Positions 10,228 to 18,911 of a DNA stretch of 64,000 nucleotides are shown here, piece after piece; position 1 is the stretch's first letter, and each line of letters opens with the position of its first letter. The notes under the pieces were generated by a model. The model was not told the DNA's origin, ran no database searches, and saw only the letters and a list, made by a program, of their open reading frames with translations. The translations under genes and the position numbers were made by a program. This stretch comes from Pseudomonas sp. R5-89-07 (GTDB lineage: Bacteria; Pseudomonadota; Gammaproteobacteria; Pseudomonadales; Pseudomonadaceae), in assembly GCF_003851685.1 (NCBI RefSeq), contig NZ_CP027727.1:3720001-3784000 (forward strand), in the 5' to 3' direction.

Positions 10228-11103
10228 ATGAATGCAGAATTGATTGTCGACGCCCGCAACGCCGTGGGCGAATGCCCGGTGTGGGTGCCCGAAGAAAACG
10301 CGTTGTACTGGGTGGACATTCCCAACGGTCGCTTGCAGCGCTGGGACGCGGGCACCGGCCTGGTCGCAACGTGGCAAGCCCCCGAGATGCTCGCCTGCAT
10401 TGCGCGCACCGACACAGGCAACTGGGTGGCCGGCATGGAGACCGGCTTTTTCCAGCTGACCCCGCACAGCGATGGCAGCCTCGACACCACGTTATTGGCC
10501 GGCGTCGACCATCCACGCGCCGACATGCGCCTCAACGACGGCCGCTGTGACCGCCAGGGCCGTTTCTGGGCCGGCAGCATGGTGCTGGACATGGGCCAGA
10601 ATGCCACCGAAGGCAGCCTTTATCGTTTCGTGTCTGGCGCTGCGCCCCATGCCGAGCTGGGCGGTTTCATCACCCTCAACGGCCTGGCGTTCAGCCCCGA
10701 TGGCCGCACGATGTATGCCTCGGATTCACACCCCCTGGTGCAGCAGATCTGGGCCTTCGATTACGACATCGAGAGCGGCACGCCGTCCAACCGTCGTGTA
10801 TTCGTCGACATGCACAACCACCTAGGTCGGCCCGACGGCGCAGCCGTGGACGCGGACGGCTGCTACTGGATCTGCGCCAACGATGCTGGCCTGGTTCACC
10901 GCTTCACCCCGGACGGTCGCCTCGACCAGTCGCTGCCTGTACCGGTGAAAAAACCCACCATGTGCGCCTTTGGCGGCAGTCGCCTGGACACCTTGTACGT
11001 CACCTCGATCCGTGACGACGCGAGTGAACACTCGCTGTCCGGCGGCGTGTTCGCCCTCAACCCCGGCGTCCAGGGTCTACCCGAACCCCACTTCATCCTC
11101 TAG
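10228..11103 (+). CDS. SMP-30/gluconolactonase-family lactonase
   Basis: A 291-aa six-bladed beta-propeller of the SMP-30/LRE family. Metal-ligand motifs are present: the glutamate in NAVGECPVW, the asparagine in MRLNDGRCDRQGRFW and the aspartate in GRPDGAAVDADGCYW. AAGGGA lies 10 bases before the ATG. Directly after udh, it most likely hydrolyses the galactaro- or glucarolactone produced by Udh to the open aldarate. A gluconolactonase activity cannot be excluded. Confidence 0.9.
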   Translation: MNAELIVDARNAVGECPVWVPEENALYWVDIPNGRLQRWDAGTGLVATWQAPEMLACIARTDTGNWVAGMETGFFQLTPHSDGSLDTTLLAGVDHPRADMRLNDGRCDRQGRFWAGSMVLDMGQNATEGSLYRFVSGAAPHAELGGFITLNGLAFSPDGRTMYASDSHPLVQQIWAFDYDIESGTPSNRRVFVDMHNHLGRPDGAAVDADGCYWICANDAGLVHRFTPDGRLDQSLPVPVKKPTMCAFGGSRLDTLYVTSIRDDASEHSLSGGVFALNPGVQGLPEPHFIL

Positions 11104-11154
11104 CTGTATCGCTGTGCCTTGAATACAACAATAACAAGACAGGAGAGACCTTCC

Positions 11155-12117
11155 ATGGACTTCAAACGCACCTTGCTCGCCGCAACACTCGTCGCCCTCA
11201 GCAGCGCCGCCCACGCGCTGGAAATCAAGTTCGCCGACATTCACCCCGCCGGCTACCCCACCGTCGTCGCCGAAGAAAACATGGGCAAGGCCCTGACCAA
11301 GGAAAGCAACGGCGAACTGACCTTCAAATACTTCCCAGGCGGCGTGCTGGGCTCGGAAAAGGAAGTGGTGGAACAGGCCCAGGTCGGCGCCGTGCAGATG
11401 ACCCGCGTCAGCCTCGGCATCGTCGGCCCGGTGGTGCCGGACGTCAACGTGTTCAACCTGCCCTTCGTGTTCCGCGACCAGGCGCATATGCGCAAGGTCA
11501 TCGACGGCGAGATTGGCGACGAGATCCTCGCCAAGATTACCGATTCCGAGTTCGGCCTGGTCGCCCTGGCCTGGATGGACGGCGGCACGCGCAACCTCTA
11601 CACCAAGAAACCGGTGCGCAAGATCGAAGATCTCAAGGGCATGAAGATTCGCGTGCAGGGCAACCCGCTGTTCATCGATGCCTTCAACGCGATGGGCGCC
11701 AACGGCATCGCCATGGACACCGGCGAGATCTTCAGTGCGCTGCAGACCGGCGTGATCGACGGCGCGGAAAACAACCCGCCGACGCTGCTGGAGCACAACC
11801 ATTTCCAGAACGCCAAGTACTACACCCTCACCGAGCATTTGATCCTGCCCGAGCCCATCGTGATGTCGAAAATCACCTGGAACAAGCTCACCCCCGCGCA
11901 GCAGGACATGGTCAGGAAAGCCGCCAAGGCCGCCCAGGCTGACGAGCGCGTGCTGTGGGACGCCAAGTCCGCCAGCAGCGAAGAAAAGCTCAAGAAGGCC
12001 GGAGTGGAATTCATCACGGTCGACAAGAAACCCTTCTATGACGCCACCGCACAGGTTCGCGCCAAGTACGGTGCGCCGTACGCCGACATCATCAAGCGTA
12101 TCGACGCCGTTCAATAA
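11155..12117 (+). CDS. TRAP transporter substrate-binding protein, DctP family
   Basis: A 320-aa periplasmic receptor. The start at 11155 has AGGAGA upstream and gives a signal peptide MDFKRTLLAATLVALSSAAHA. Family motifs include FPGGVLGSEKEVVEQAQVG, FRDQAHMRKVIDGEIG, the arginine-containing MKIRVQGNPLFIDAFNAMG and ALQTGVIDGAENNPP. In this cluster it should bind glucuronate or galacturonate. The membrane subunits follow immediately. Confidence 0.93.
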   Translation: MDFKRTLLAATLVALSSAAHALEIKFADIHPAGYPTVVAEENMGKALTKESNGELTFKYFPGGVLGSEKEVVEQAQVGAVQMTRVSLGIVGPVVPDVNVFNLPFVFRDQAHMRKVIDGEIGDEILAKITDSEFGLVALAWMDGGTRNLYTKKPVRKIEDLKGMKIRVQGNPLFIDAFNAMGANGIAMDTGEIFSALQTGVIDGAENNPPTLLEHNHFQNAKYYTLTEHLILPEPIVMSKITWNKLTPAQQDMVRKAAKAAQADERVLWDAKSASSEEKLKKAGVEFITVDKKPFYDATAQVRAKYGAPYADIIKRIDAVQ

Positions 12118-12191
12118 CGCCCTCCTCCCTGACAAGGCCCGGCGCGGCCCGCTGCACTTGCAGCGATCCGCGCCCGGTTACGGTGAACGCC

Positions 12192-12719
12192 ATGAAGAAT
12201 CTGGTGCTGCGCATCAATGACCGCATTTACATGACCTGTATCTGGGTCGCCGGCCTCTCGGTACTGGGGGTCGCACTGATCATTCCCTGGGGCATTTTCG
12301 CCCGCTACATCCTCGGCACCGGTTCAAGCTGGCCGGAGCCCACCGCCATCCTGCTGATGCTGGTCTTCACCTTTATCGGCGCCGCCGCCAGCTACCGCGC
12401 CGGTGCGCATATGTCGGTGGCGATGATCACCGACCGCCTGCCCCCCGCCCAGCGCCGCGTCGTCGGCATTGTGTCGCAACTGCTGATGGGCACTATCTGC
12501 CTGTTCATGACGATCTGGGGTACCAAGCTGTGCCTGTCCACCTGGAACCAGTTCATGAGCGCCATCCCTACGCTGCGGGTGGGCATTACCTACATGCCGA
12601 TCCCGATTGGCGGCGTGCTGACCTTGATATTCGTGGTGGAAAAACTGCTGCTGGGCGACCAGAGCAACCGGCGCGTGGTGCGCTTCGATCTGGTTGAAGA
12701 AAGCGAAGGGGCCGCCTGA
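12192..12719 (+). CDS. TRAP transporter small membrane subunit, DctQ family
   Basis: A 175-aa inner-membrane protein with four hydrophobic helices and the DctQ core (IPWGIFARYILGTGSSWPEP, FTFIGAAASYRAGAHMSV). ATG at 12192 is chosen with ACGGTGA just upstream; a GTG at 12183 is the alternative. It joins the receptor to the large DctM channel, whose ATG follows the stop by one base. Confidence 0.92.
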   Translation: MKNLVLRINDRIYMTCIWVAGLSVLGVALIIPWGIFARYILGTGSSWPEPTAILLMLVFTFIGAAASYRAGAHMSVAMITDRLPPAQRRVVGIVSQLLMGTICLFMTIWGTKLCLSTWNQFMSAIPTLRVGITYMPIPIGGVLTLIFVVEKLLLGDQSNRRVVRFDLVEESEGAA

Positions 12720-12720
12720 G

Positions 12721-14001
12721 ATGGACGCATTGATTCTGTTGGGCAGTTTTATCGCCTTGATCCTGATCGGCATGCCGGTGGCCTACGCCCTGGGCCTGTC
12801 GGCGCTGATCGGTGCGTGGTGGATCGACATTCCGTTCCAGGCCTTGATGATCCAGGTGGCGGGTGGGGTGAACAAGTTTTCGCTGATGGCGATTCCGTTC
12901 TTCGTGCTGGCTGGCGCGATCATGGCCGAGGGCGGCATGTCGCGGCGGCTGGTGGCGTTTGCCGGTGTGCTGGTGGGCTTCGTGCGCGGCGGGCTGTCGC
13001 TGGTCAACATCATGGCGTCGACGTTTTTCGGCGCAATCTCCGGCTCGTCGGTGGCCGATACCGCGTCGGTCGGTTCGGTGCTGATTCCGGAGATGGAACG
13101 CCGCGGCTATCCGCGCGAGTTCGCCACGGCGGTGACGGTCAGCGGTTCGGTGCAGGCGCTGCTGACGCCGCCCAGCCATAACTCGGTGCTCTACTCCCTG
13201 GCGGCAGGCGGCACGGTATCGATCGCTTCGCTGTTCATGGCCGGCGTGGTGCCAGGCCTGTTGATGAGCGCGTGCCTGATGGTGCTGTGCCTGATCTTCG
13301 CGAAAAAGCGCGATTACCCCAAGGGTGAAGTCATTCCCTTGAAGCAGGCGCTGAAGATCGCCGCCGACGCGCTCTGGGGCCTGATGGCCATGGTGATCAT
13401 CCTCGGCGGTATCCTGTCGGGCATCTTCACCGCCACCGAATCGGCCGCCATTGCGGTGCTGTGGGCGTTCTTCGTGACCATGTTCATCTACCGCGACTAC
13501 AAATGGCGCGAGCTGCCCAAGCTAATGCACCGCACGGTGCGCACCATTTCCATCGTGATGATCCTGATCGCCTTCGCGGCCAGCTTCGGCTACATCATGA
13601 CCCTGATGCAGATCCCGGCGAAGATCACCACGCTGTTCCTGACCCTGTCGGACAACCGCTACGTGATTCTGATGTGCATCAACGTGATGCTGCTGTTGCT
13701 CGGCACGGTGATGGACATGGCGCCGCTGATCCTGATCCTCACGCCGATCCTGATGCCGGTGATCCTCGGCATCGGCGTCGACCCGGTGCATTTTGGCATG
13801 ATCATGCTGGTGAACCTGGGCATCGGCCTGATCACCCCGCCAGTGGGCGCGGTGCTGTTCGTGGGCGCGGCGGTGGGCAAGGTCAGCATCGAGAAAACCG
13901 TGAAGGCGCTGCTGCCGTTTTATGCGGTGCTGTTCCTGGTACTTATCGCGGTGACCTACATTCCAGCCTTGTCGCTGTGGCTGCCGAGCGTGGTGCTGTA
14001 A
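12721..14001 (+). CDS. TRAP transporter large membrane subunit, DctM family
   Basis: A 426-aa integral membrane protein with about twelve helices, including FFGAISGSSVADTASVGSVL and GLITPPVGAVLFVGAAVGKV, the two conserved DctM loops. It is the sodium-coupled channel subunit for the uronate TRAP importer. It is encoded one base after dctQ, so translation is coupled. A REPIN marks the end of the transcription unit. Confidence 0.94.
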   Translation: MDALILLGSFIALILIGMPVAYALGLSALIGAWWIDIPFQALMIQVAGGVNKFSLMAIPFFVLAGAIMAEGGMSRRLVAFAGVLVGFVRGGLSLVNIMASTFFGAISGSSVADTASVGSVLIPEMERRGYPREFATAVTVSGSVQALLTPPSHNSVLYSLAAGGTVSIASLFMAGVVPGLLMSACLMVLCLIFAKKRDYPKGEVIPLKQALKIAADALWGLMAMVIILGGILSGIFTATESAAIAVLWAFFVTMFIYRDYKWRELPKLMHRTVRTISIVMILIAFAASFGYIMTLMQIPAKITTLFLTLSDNRYVILMCINVMLLLLGTVMDMAPLILILTPILMPVILGIGVDPVHFGMIMLVNLGIGLITPPVGAVLFVGAAVGKVSIEKTVKALLPFYAVLFLVLIAVTYIPALSLWLPSVVL

Positions 14002-14016
14002 ACAAAGACGCTTGAA

Positions 14017-14105
14017 TGTGGGAGGGGGCTTGCCCCCGATAGCAGTAGGTCAGTCTGAACATCTTTGACTGAAACACCGCAATCGGGGGCAAGCCCCCTC
14101 CCATA
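14017..14105. repeat. REPIN, common family
   Basis: Both arms are nearly intact (TGTGGGAGGGGGCTTGCCCC ... CCCCTCCCATA), with a loop of about 45 bases. It lies between dctM and the epimerase gene. Confidence 0.88.
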
Positions 14106-14150
14106 TGTCGGGCAGCGCTGTTTTTACTATTTCCCTACGGCAGGTCGATC

Positions 14151-15038
14151 GTGTCTTTGAACTTCGTTGAGCTTACGGATCAATTCACCCATCTGGTACT
14201 CGCCCCCGCCATCGGCGGTAGCCTCGTCAACTGGACGGTGCGGGCCACCGGGCAGCCGCTGTTGCGCCATAGCGATGAACAGGCAATCAACACCGGCCTG
14301 CCGGGCAAATTGGGTTGTTATCCATTGGCTCCCTGGTCCAACCGTATTGCCGAAGGCGGGTTCGACACGCCCAGTGGCTGGCTCGCACTGGCTCCGAACA
14401 GCCTCACCGACCCGCTGCCGATTCACGGCTCGGCCTGGCAACAGGCGTGGCAGGTGGTCAGCCAATCGGCGGATGAGGTGCTGCTGGAAGTGACGTGCGA
14501 CAGGCCGTTCGCCTATCGCGCCGAGCAACGTATCCGCTTGAGCGGTGGGGCGCTGAGGATCGAACTGCGGGTCACGCATCTGGCTGAAACAGCCGCATGG
14601 CATGGCGTGGGCCTGCATCCGTACTTTCCGCGCCGGCCGGGTACACGGTTGCAGGCCAAGGCTGCGCAGGTGTGGTTAAGTGATGCGTCCAAGCTGCCGA
14701 CCGGATTGGCGTCGGTGCCGCAGGACTGGGATTTCAGGCAACCCCAAACGCTGCCGCAAGGCCTGGTGGACAATGGTTTCTGCGAATGGGATGGGTATTG
14801 CTTGATCGAACAACCGGAGCTGGGTTACACCCTCGAATGCCAGGCCACCGGCGCCGATTACTTCCTGTTGTACTGCCCGCCAGGGTTGGAGTTTTTCTGC
14901 ATCGAACCGGTCAGCCATCCGGTGAATGCCCATCACCTGCCAGGCAGGCCGGGCTTGAAACTGCTGGAACAAGGTCAGTCTACCCACCTCGATTTCACCC
15001 TGAAATACAGTCCAACTGTGGGAGGGGGCTTGCCCTAA
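14151..15038 (+). CDS. Aldose 1-epimerase family protein
   Basis: A 295-aa mutarotase-like protein starting at GTG 14151. The catalytic histidine is in AWHGVGLHPYF and the catalytic glutamate in FFCIEPVSHPVNAHH; LGCYPLAPWSNRIAEGGF is the usual N-terminal sugar-site motif. At the end of a uronate cluster it probably interconverts anomers of the sugar acid. The last residues (VGGGLP) and the stop codon lie inside a REP sequence (15017-15035), so the original C-terminus was probably altered by REP insertion. Confidence 0.87.
   Translation: MSLNFVELTDQFTHLVLAPAIGGSLVNWTVRATGQPLLRHSDEQAINTGLPGKLGCYPLAPWSNRIAEGGFDTPSGWLALAPNSLTDPLPIHGSAWQQAWQVVSQSADEVLLEVTCDRPFAYRAEQRIRLSGGALRIELRVTHLAETAAWHGVGLHPYFPRRPGTRLQAKAAQVWLSDASKLPTGLASVPQDWDFRQPQTLPQGLVDNGFCEWDGYCLIEQPELGYTLECQATGADYFLLYCPPGLEFFCIEPVSHPVNAHHLPGRPGLKLLEQGQSTHLDFTLKYSPTVGGGLP
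15017..15035. repeat. Left arm of a split REPIN, overlapping a gene end
   Basis: TGTGGGAGGGGGCTTGCCC. It encodes the last residues of the epimerase, whose stop follows immediately. The likely partner arm is at 15154-15172, with another REPIN in between. Confidence 0.75.
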
Positions 15039-15043
15039 GACTT

Positions 15044-15144
15044 ATGTAGGAGCGAGCTTGCTCGCGAAAAACGACCAGACAACGCGTTCATTCTGAATAT
15101 GCGCGGGGGGCCTGAATTCTTCGCGAGCAAGCTCGCTCCTACAT
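15044..15144. repeat. REPIN, second family (TGTAGGAGCGAGCTTGCTCG type)
   Basis: TGTAGGAGCGAGCTTGCTCG with CGAAAAA at one end and the inverted TTCGCGAGCAAGCTCGCTCC with TACA at the other. It is nested between two arms of a common-family REPIN. Confidence 0.88.
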
Positions 15145-15153
15145 AAAGCTTCA

Positions 15154-15172
15154 AGCCAAGCCCCTTCCACAC
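15154..15172. repeat. Right arm of the split common-family REPIN
   Basis: AGCCAAGCCCCTTCCACAC is a degraded inverted arm matching the type at 15017-15035. Confidence 0.6.
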
Positions 15173-15188
15173 TCAGGTCTACGCCGTG

Positions 15189-16340
15189 TCAGGGCGGGCT
15201 GTTTTTCAGCCGCCCCGCCGTGTCGATACTCACCACCACCGACAACCCAGGCCGCAACCGCTCGCTCTCGGCCTGGTCCGGGTCCACCGTGATCCGCACC
15301 GGCACGCGCTGGGCGATCTTGACGAAGTTGCCGGTGGCGTTGTCGGCCTGCAACAGGCTGAACTCCGACCCGGTCGCCGGGGAGATATGCTGCACCGTGC
15401 CGTGAAACTTGCGGTGGTTCAGCGCATCCACGGTGAAGGTCACCGGCTGGCCGACCTGCACATTGTCCATCTGGGTTTCTTTCATATTCGCAATCACCCA
15501 CAACTGCTTGGGCACCAGCGCCATCAACTGCGCGCCAGAGTTGACGTAGGCCCCCAGGCGCACGCCAATCTGCCCCAGCTGACCATCGCGGGGCGCGGTG
15601 ATGCGCGTGTTGGACAGGTCGATCCGCGCCAGCTCCACCGCCGCCTCCGCGCTGGCCACCGCCGCTTCCAGCGAGCCGCGATTGACGATCACCGTTTGCA
15701 GGTCCTGCCGGGCGATTTCCAGGCTGGCCTGGGCCTGGGCCACGGCGGCGATGGTCTGCGCGTTGGCGGCACGGGTCACGTCCAGTTCACGCTTGGACAC
15801 CGAACCGTCGCTGATCAATTCTTCATTGCGGCGCAGGTCAGCGGTGCTTTTGCGGGCCTGGGCCTGGCTGTCCACCAACGCGGCCTGGCGCAACTTGATG
15901 GTCGCCTCGGCGCTGTTGCGTTGCTGCACCACATTGGCCAGCGACGCTTTCTGCACCGCCAGTTGCGCGAGGGCCTGGTCCAGGCGCTGCTTGTAGATGC
16001 GGTCATCGAGGCGCACCAGCAGGTCGCCCGCCTTCACATACTGAAAATCCTGCACCGGCACTTCGAACACATAGCCGCTGAGCTGCGGGCCGATGATCGT
16101 CACCTGCCCACGCACCAAGGCATTCTCGGTGGTTTCCACCGCGCTGCTGAACGGTGGCAACTGCCACGCATACAGCACGATGAGCACGCCAACGATGGCA
16201 ATCGCGGCAAAGCCCAGGGACGAAACGATGCGTACCCGTAACGAGCGCGGTTCGGTCACTGTGGCGCCCGGCGGCGTGGAACCCTCAGGCGTGGAGGCAA
16301 TGGCGTTGGTGGTCGTGGTGGTGGTCGTGGGTTCGGTCAT
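15189..16340 (-). CDS. emrA: EmrA-type membrane fusion protein of a multidrug efflux system
   Basis: A 383-aa periplasmic adaptor with a threonine-rich cytoplasmic N-terminus, one membrane anchor at about residues 35-55 (IVSSLGFAAIAIVGVLIVLY), a lipoyl half-domain (VRGQVTIIGPQLSGYVFEV), a long alpha-hairpin (about 100-220) and beta-barrel segments (ITAPRDGQLGQIGVRLGAYV). ATG at 16340 overlaps the emrB stop (ATGA), so it is translated after emrB. It links the inner-membrane MFS pump to an outer-membrane channel; no channel gene is adjacent. Substrates are unknown. Confidence 0.9.
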   Translation of the reverse strand: MTEPTTTTTTTNAIASTPEGSTPPGATVTEPRSLRVRIVSSLGFAAIAIVGVLIVLYAWQLPPFSSAVETTENALVRGQVTIIGPQLSGYVFEVPVQDFQYVKAGDLLVRLDDRIYKQRLDQALAQLAVQKASLANVVQQRNSAEATIKLRQAALVDSQAQARKSTADLRRNEELISDGSVSKRELDVTRAANAQTIAAVAQAQASLEIARQDLQTVIVNRGSLEAAVASAEAAVELARIDLSNTRITAPRDGQLGQIGVRLGAYVNSGAQLMALVPKQLWVIANMKETQMDNVQVGQPVTFTVDALNHRKFHGTVQHISPATGSEFSLLQADNATGNFVKIAQRVPVRITVDPDQAESERLRPGLSVVVSIDTAGRLKNSPP

Positions 16341-17983
16341 GAAGAGGCGCCGACAGGTTGAACGGGAGGGGTTGCTGCTTTGGTGGTACTCATCAGCCAC
16401 AGGCTGCGCACGAAGATCCAGATCATGGTCAGGATCGCGATGATCGCAATCAGCATGAACACATCGTTGTAAGCCATCACGTTCGCCTCGCGGGTGGCCG
16501 CCGTGGCCAGGCTGCGGATGCCCATGAGGTTACGCAATTGCGGGTCGGCGACGACACCGCCATAGGCCGAGCCGCCGCTCTGCACCCGCGCCGCAACAAG
16601 GGGGTCCAGCAGGGTCAGGTGCTCGGTGATCATGCTTGAATGATACTTCTCGCGCACGATCTGGAAGGTGCCGAGCAGCGCCGCGCCGATCAGGCCGCCT
16701 AGGTTCTGGCAAATCCCGAACATCACCGAAAAACTCACCAGGTTGCGCGGGTTGGTCAACACGTTCTTGGTGCCCAGTACCATGGTCGGCCCGAGAAAAA
16801 AGGTACCGCCGAAGCCTAGCAGGAACTGGCTGATATACAGGTTCTGCGGCCGCGTGAGGTTGCTGGAAAAACTGTCCATCACCGACCCGGTCGCCATCAG
16901 CGCCAGGGAAATCACCAGCGGCATCAGCAAGTGCGCCGGGTTGATCGTCAAGGCGCTGACCACCAGCCCCGCAATCGCCCCGGCCAGCATCACCACGTAC
17001 AGCGTGTGCATCTGCTGGTAGCTCATGTTCAGCATCTGCATGAATCCCACCGCGCCCGTGGACTGTTCGGACAGCACCATGCGAATCAGGATCACCGCCA
17101 GCGCCAGGCGAATCATGGTGCCGCTGCCCAGCCAGCGGGTCATCAGCATCGGGTTGGCGCGGTTATGCTCGATGGCCAGGCCGGCCATGATCAGCACCAG
17201 CGAACAGGCCGAGGCGATGCCGATCCAGGGCGCCTCCAGCCACCAGTCGATGCGGCCCAGGGACAGCACCGCGCAGAGCAAGGCAACGCCGGTGGCAAGG
17301 ATTGCGAAAGTCAGGAAGTCGAGTTTTTCAAAAGTCTTGAAGCGGTCGCCGGGCGGCAGCTTGAGCAGGAACACGCAGCCCAGGCAGATCAACGCCAGGC
17401 CTAGCTCGAACAGGTACAAGCCACGCCATTCGGCAATTTGCAGCAAGTCTTCGGAGAACAGCCGCGCCAGGGGTAACGCCAGTTGCGCCGTGCCCAACCC
17501 CAGCACCAGCGCTTTGAGGCGCCACTTGGCCGGGAACGCCTGGATCATGTAGTACAAGCCCAACGAACTCAGCGCCGCGCCCACCATGCCGTGGGCCGCG
17601 CGCACCGCGATGGCCGAGTTGAGATCGTTGACGAACAGATGGCCGAAGGTCACCAGCGCATACAGCACCAGGAACACTTCGGTAAACACGCGCAAGCCGA
17701 ACTGCTGGCGAAACTTCACCAGCAGCAGGTTCATGCACACGTTGGTCATGACATAGGCGGCGGGCAGCCAGGCCATTTCCGCCGTGGTCGCGCCCAAGGC
17801 GCCTTGCAGGTATTGCAGGTTGGCGATCACCAGTGCGTTACCCAACCCGCCGGTGATTGCCACCAATACGCCGACCAGCGCAAACAGCCAGCGTTTGTGG
17901 GTGGGGTGCAACGGCGTCGACGGCGAGCCCGGCAGGCTCGGCCGCTCGTGGGGTTGCCAGGTGTGAGGGGTGTATTTATCCAT
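16337..17983 (-). CDS. emrB: EmrB-type MFS multidrug transporter (DHA2, 14 TM)
   Basis: A 548-aa inner-membrane proton antiporter with about fourteen helices. The first helix region (ALVGVLVAITGGLGNALVIA) and VRAAHGMVGAALSSLGLYYM (the motif-A/B area) suit the DHA2 branch. A long loop before the last helix (residues 455-500) is typical of EmrB. It is the first gene of the emrB-emrA unit; gene order is the reverse of the E. coli operon. No dedicated regulator lies next to it. Confidence 0.9.
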   Translation of the reverse strand: MDKYTPHTWQPHERPSLPGSPSTPLHPTHKRWLFALVGVLVAITGGLGNALVIANLQYLQGALGATTAEMAWLPAAYVMTNVCMNLLLVKFRQQFGLRVFTEVFLVLYALVTFGHLFVNDLNSAIAVRAAHGMVGAALSSLGLYYMIQAFPAKWRLKALVLGLGTAQLALPLARLFSEDLLQIAEWRGLYLFELGLALICLGCVFLLKLPPGDRFKTFEKLDFLTFAILATGVALLCAVLSLGRIDWWLEAPWIGIASACSLVLIMAGLAIEHNRANPMLMTRWLGSGTMIRLALAVILIRMVLSEQSTGAVGFMQMLNMSYQQMHTLYVVMLAGAIAGLVVSALTINPAHLLMPLVISLALMATGSVMDSFSSNLTRPQNLYISQFLLGFGGTFFLGPTMVLGTKNVLTNPRNLVSFSVMFGICQNLGGLIGAALLGTFQIVREKYHSSMITEHLTLLDPLVAARVQSGGSAYGGVVADPQLRNLMGIRSLATAATREANVMAYNDVFMLIAIIAILTMIWIFVRSLWLMSTTKAATPPVQPVGASS

Positions 17984-18104
17984 TCGATGACCTTGATGAG
18001 CCGACGCGCAAGGCCGGTGAAGCCATTAACTCAGAGAACAGTAAACCTGAGCAGGGTTCATTTTGTCATCCTGGACACACAATTGATGCCTGGAGCAGGT
18101 CCGG

Positions 18105-18911
18105 CTAAAGCGCAGCCTTGACGAGCATACCGGCGGCAACTACCACACACAGGCTGGCGAAGCCCACCTGCAACGCGCGCGCAGGAATCACCGAGCACAA
18201 GCGACGCCCGGCCAACATGCCGACAATGCTCGCGCCGATAAACACCCCACCCACCGGCTCGATGCTTACGCCGGCATGAAACGCCCCCACCACGCCGATC
18301 AACGAGAGCAGGCTGACGACCATCAACGAGGTCGCGACGATCCCGCGCATCTGCACATCGGTGAGTTGCTTGAACGCCGGCACAATCAGAAAGCCACCGC
18401 CCACACCGAGCAGGCCCGAAACCGCACCGGTCACCGCACCCAACGCCGCCAGGGTCGCCGTGCATTTGGCCGTCCACGCCAGGCGCCCGGTCTGCTGGTT
18501 GAGCATGCAATTCTTCTGGCCCCAGGAGGCGGCGCCATGGTCACTCGGCCCGGCCTGGATTTTTTCGCGTCGCAGCATGCGCCAGGCCACCAGCACCATC
18601 AGTGCGCTGAACAGGCCCATCAGCACCGGCTCCGACAGTTGATGGGCGATGAACACCCCCAGCGGCGAGAACAGCGCGCCCAGCAACGCGATCAATAGCG
18701 CCGCGCGGTAACGCACCAGGCCGTGGCGCAGGCCGTCAATCGCGCCCACCGCCGCCGCCGCGCCCACCGCGAGCAATGACACCGGCGCGGCCTGGGTCAT
18801 CGTCAGCCCCAACCCCAACACCAGCGCCGGCACCCCAAGGATGCCGCCGCCCGCGCCGGTCAGGCCCATGACCAGGCCCATCAATACCCCCAACACACTC
18901 GCCAGCAGCAT
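18105..18911 (-). CDS. TauE/SafE-family sulfite/sulfonate exporter
   Basis: A 268-aa membrane protein with about eight helices and the paired TauE glycine motifs (GLTGAGGGILGVPALVLG and GLLGVGGGFLIVPAF). Its ATG is adjacent to the SQR stop, so both are in one operon. Beside sulfide and persulfide enzymes, it probably exports sulfite or thiosulfate formed by their reactions. Confidence 0.88.
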   Translation of the reverse strand: MLLASVLGVLMGLVMGLTGAGGGILGVPALVLGLGLTMTQAAPVSLLAVGAAAAVGAIDGLRHGLVRYRAALLIALLGALFSPLGVFIAHQLSEPVLMGLFSALMVLVAWRMLRREKIQAGPSDHGAASWGQKNCMLNQQTGRLAWTAKCTATLAALGAVTGAVSGLLGVGGGFLIVPAFKQLTDVQMRGIVATSLMVVSLLSLIGVVGAFHAGVSIEPVGGVFIGASIVGMLAGRRLCSVIPARALQVGFASLCVVVAAGMLVKAAL

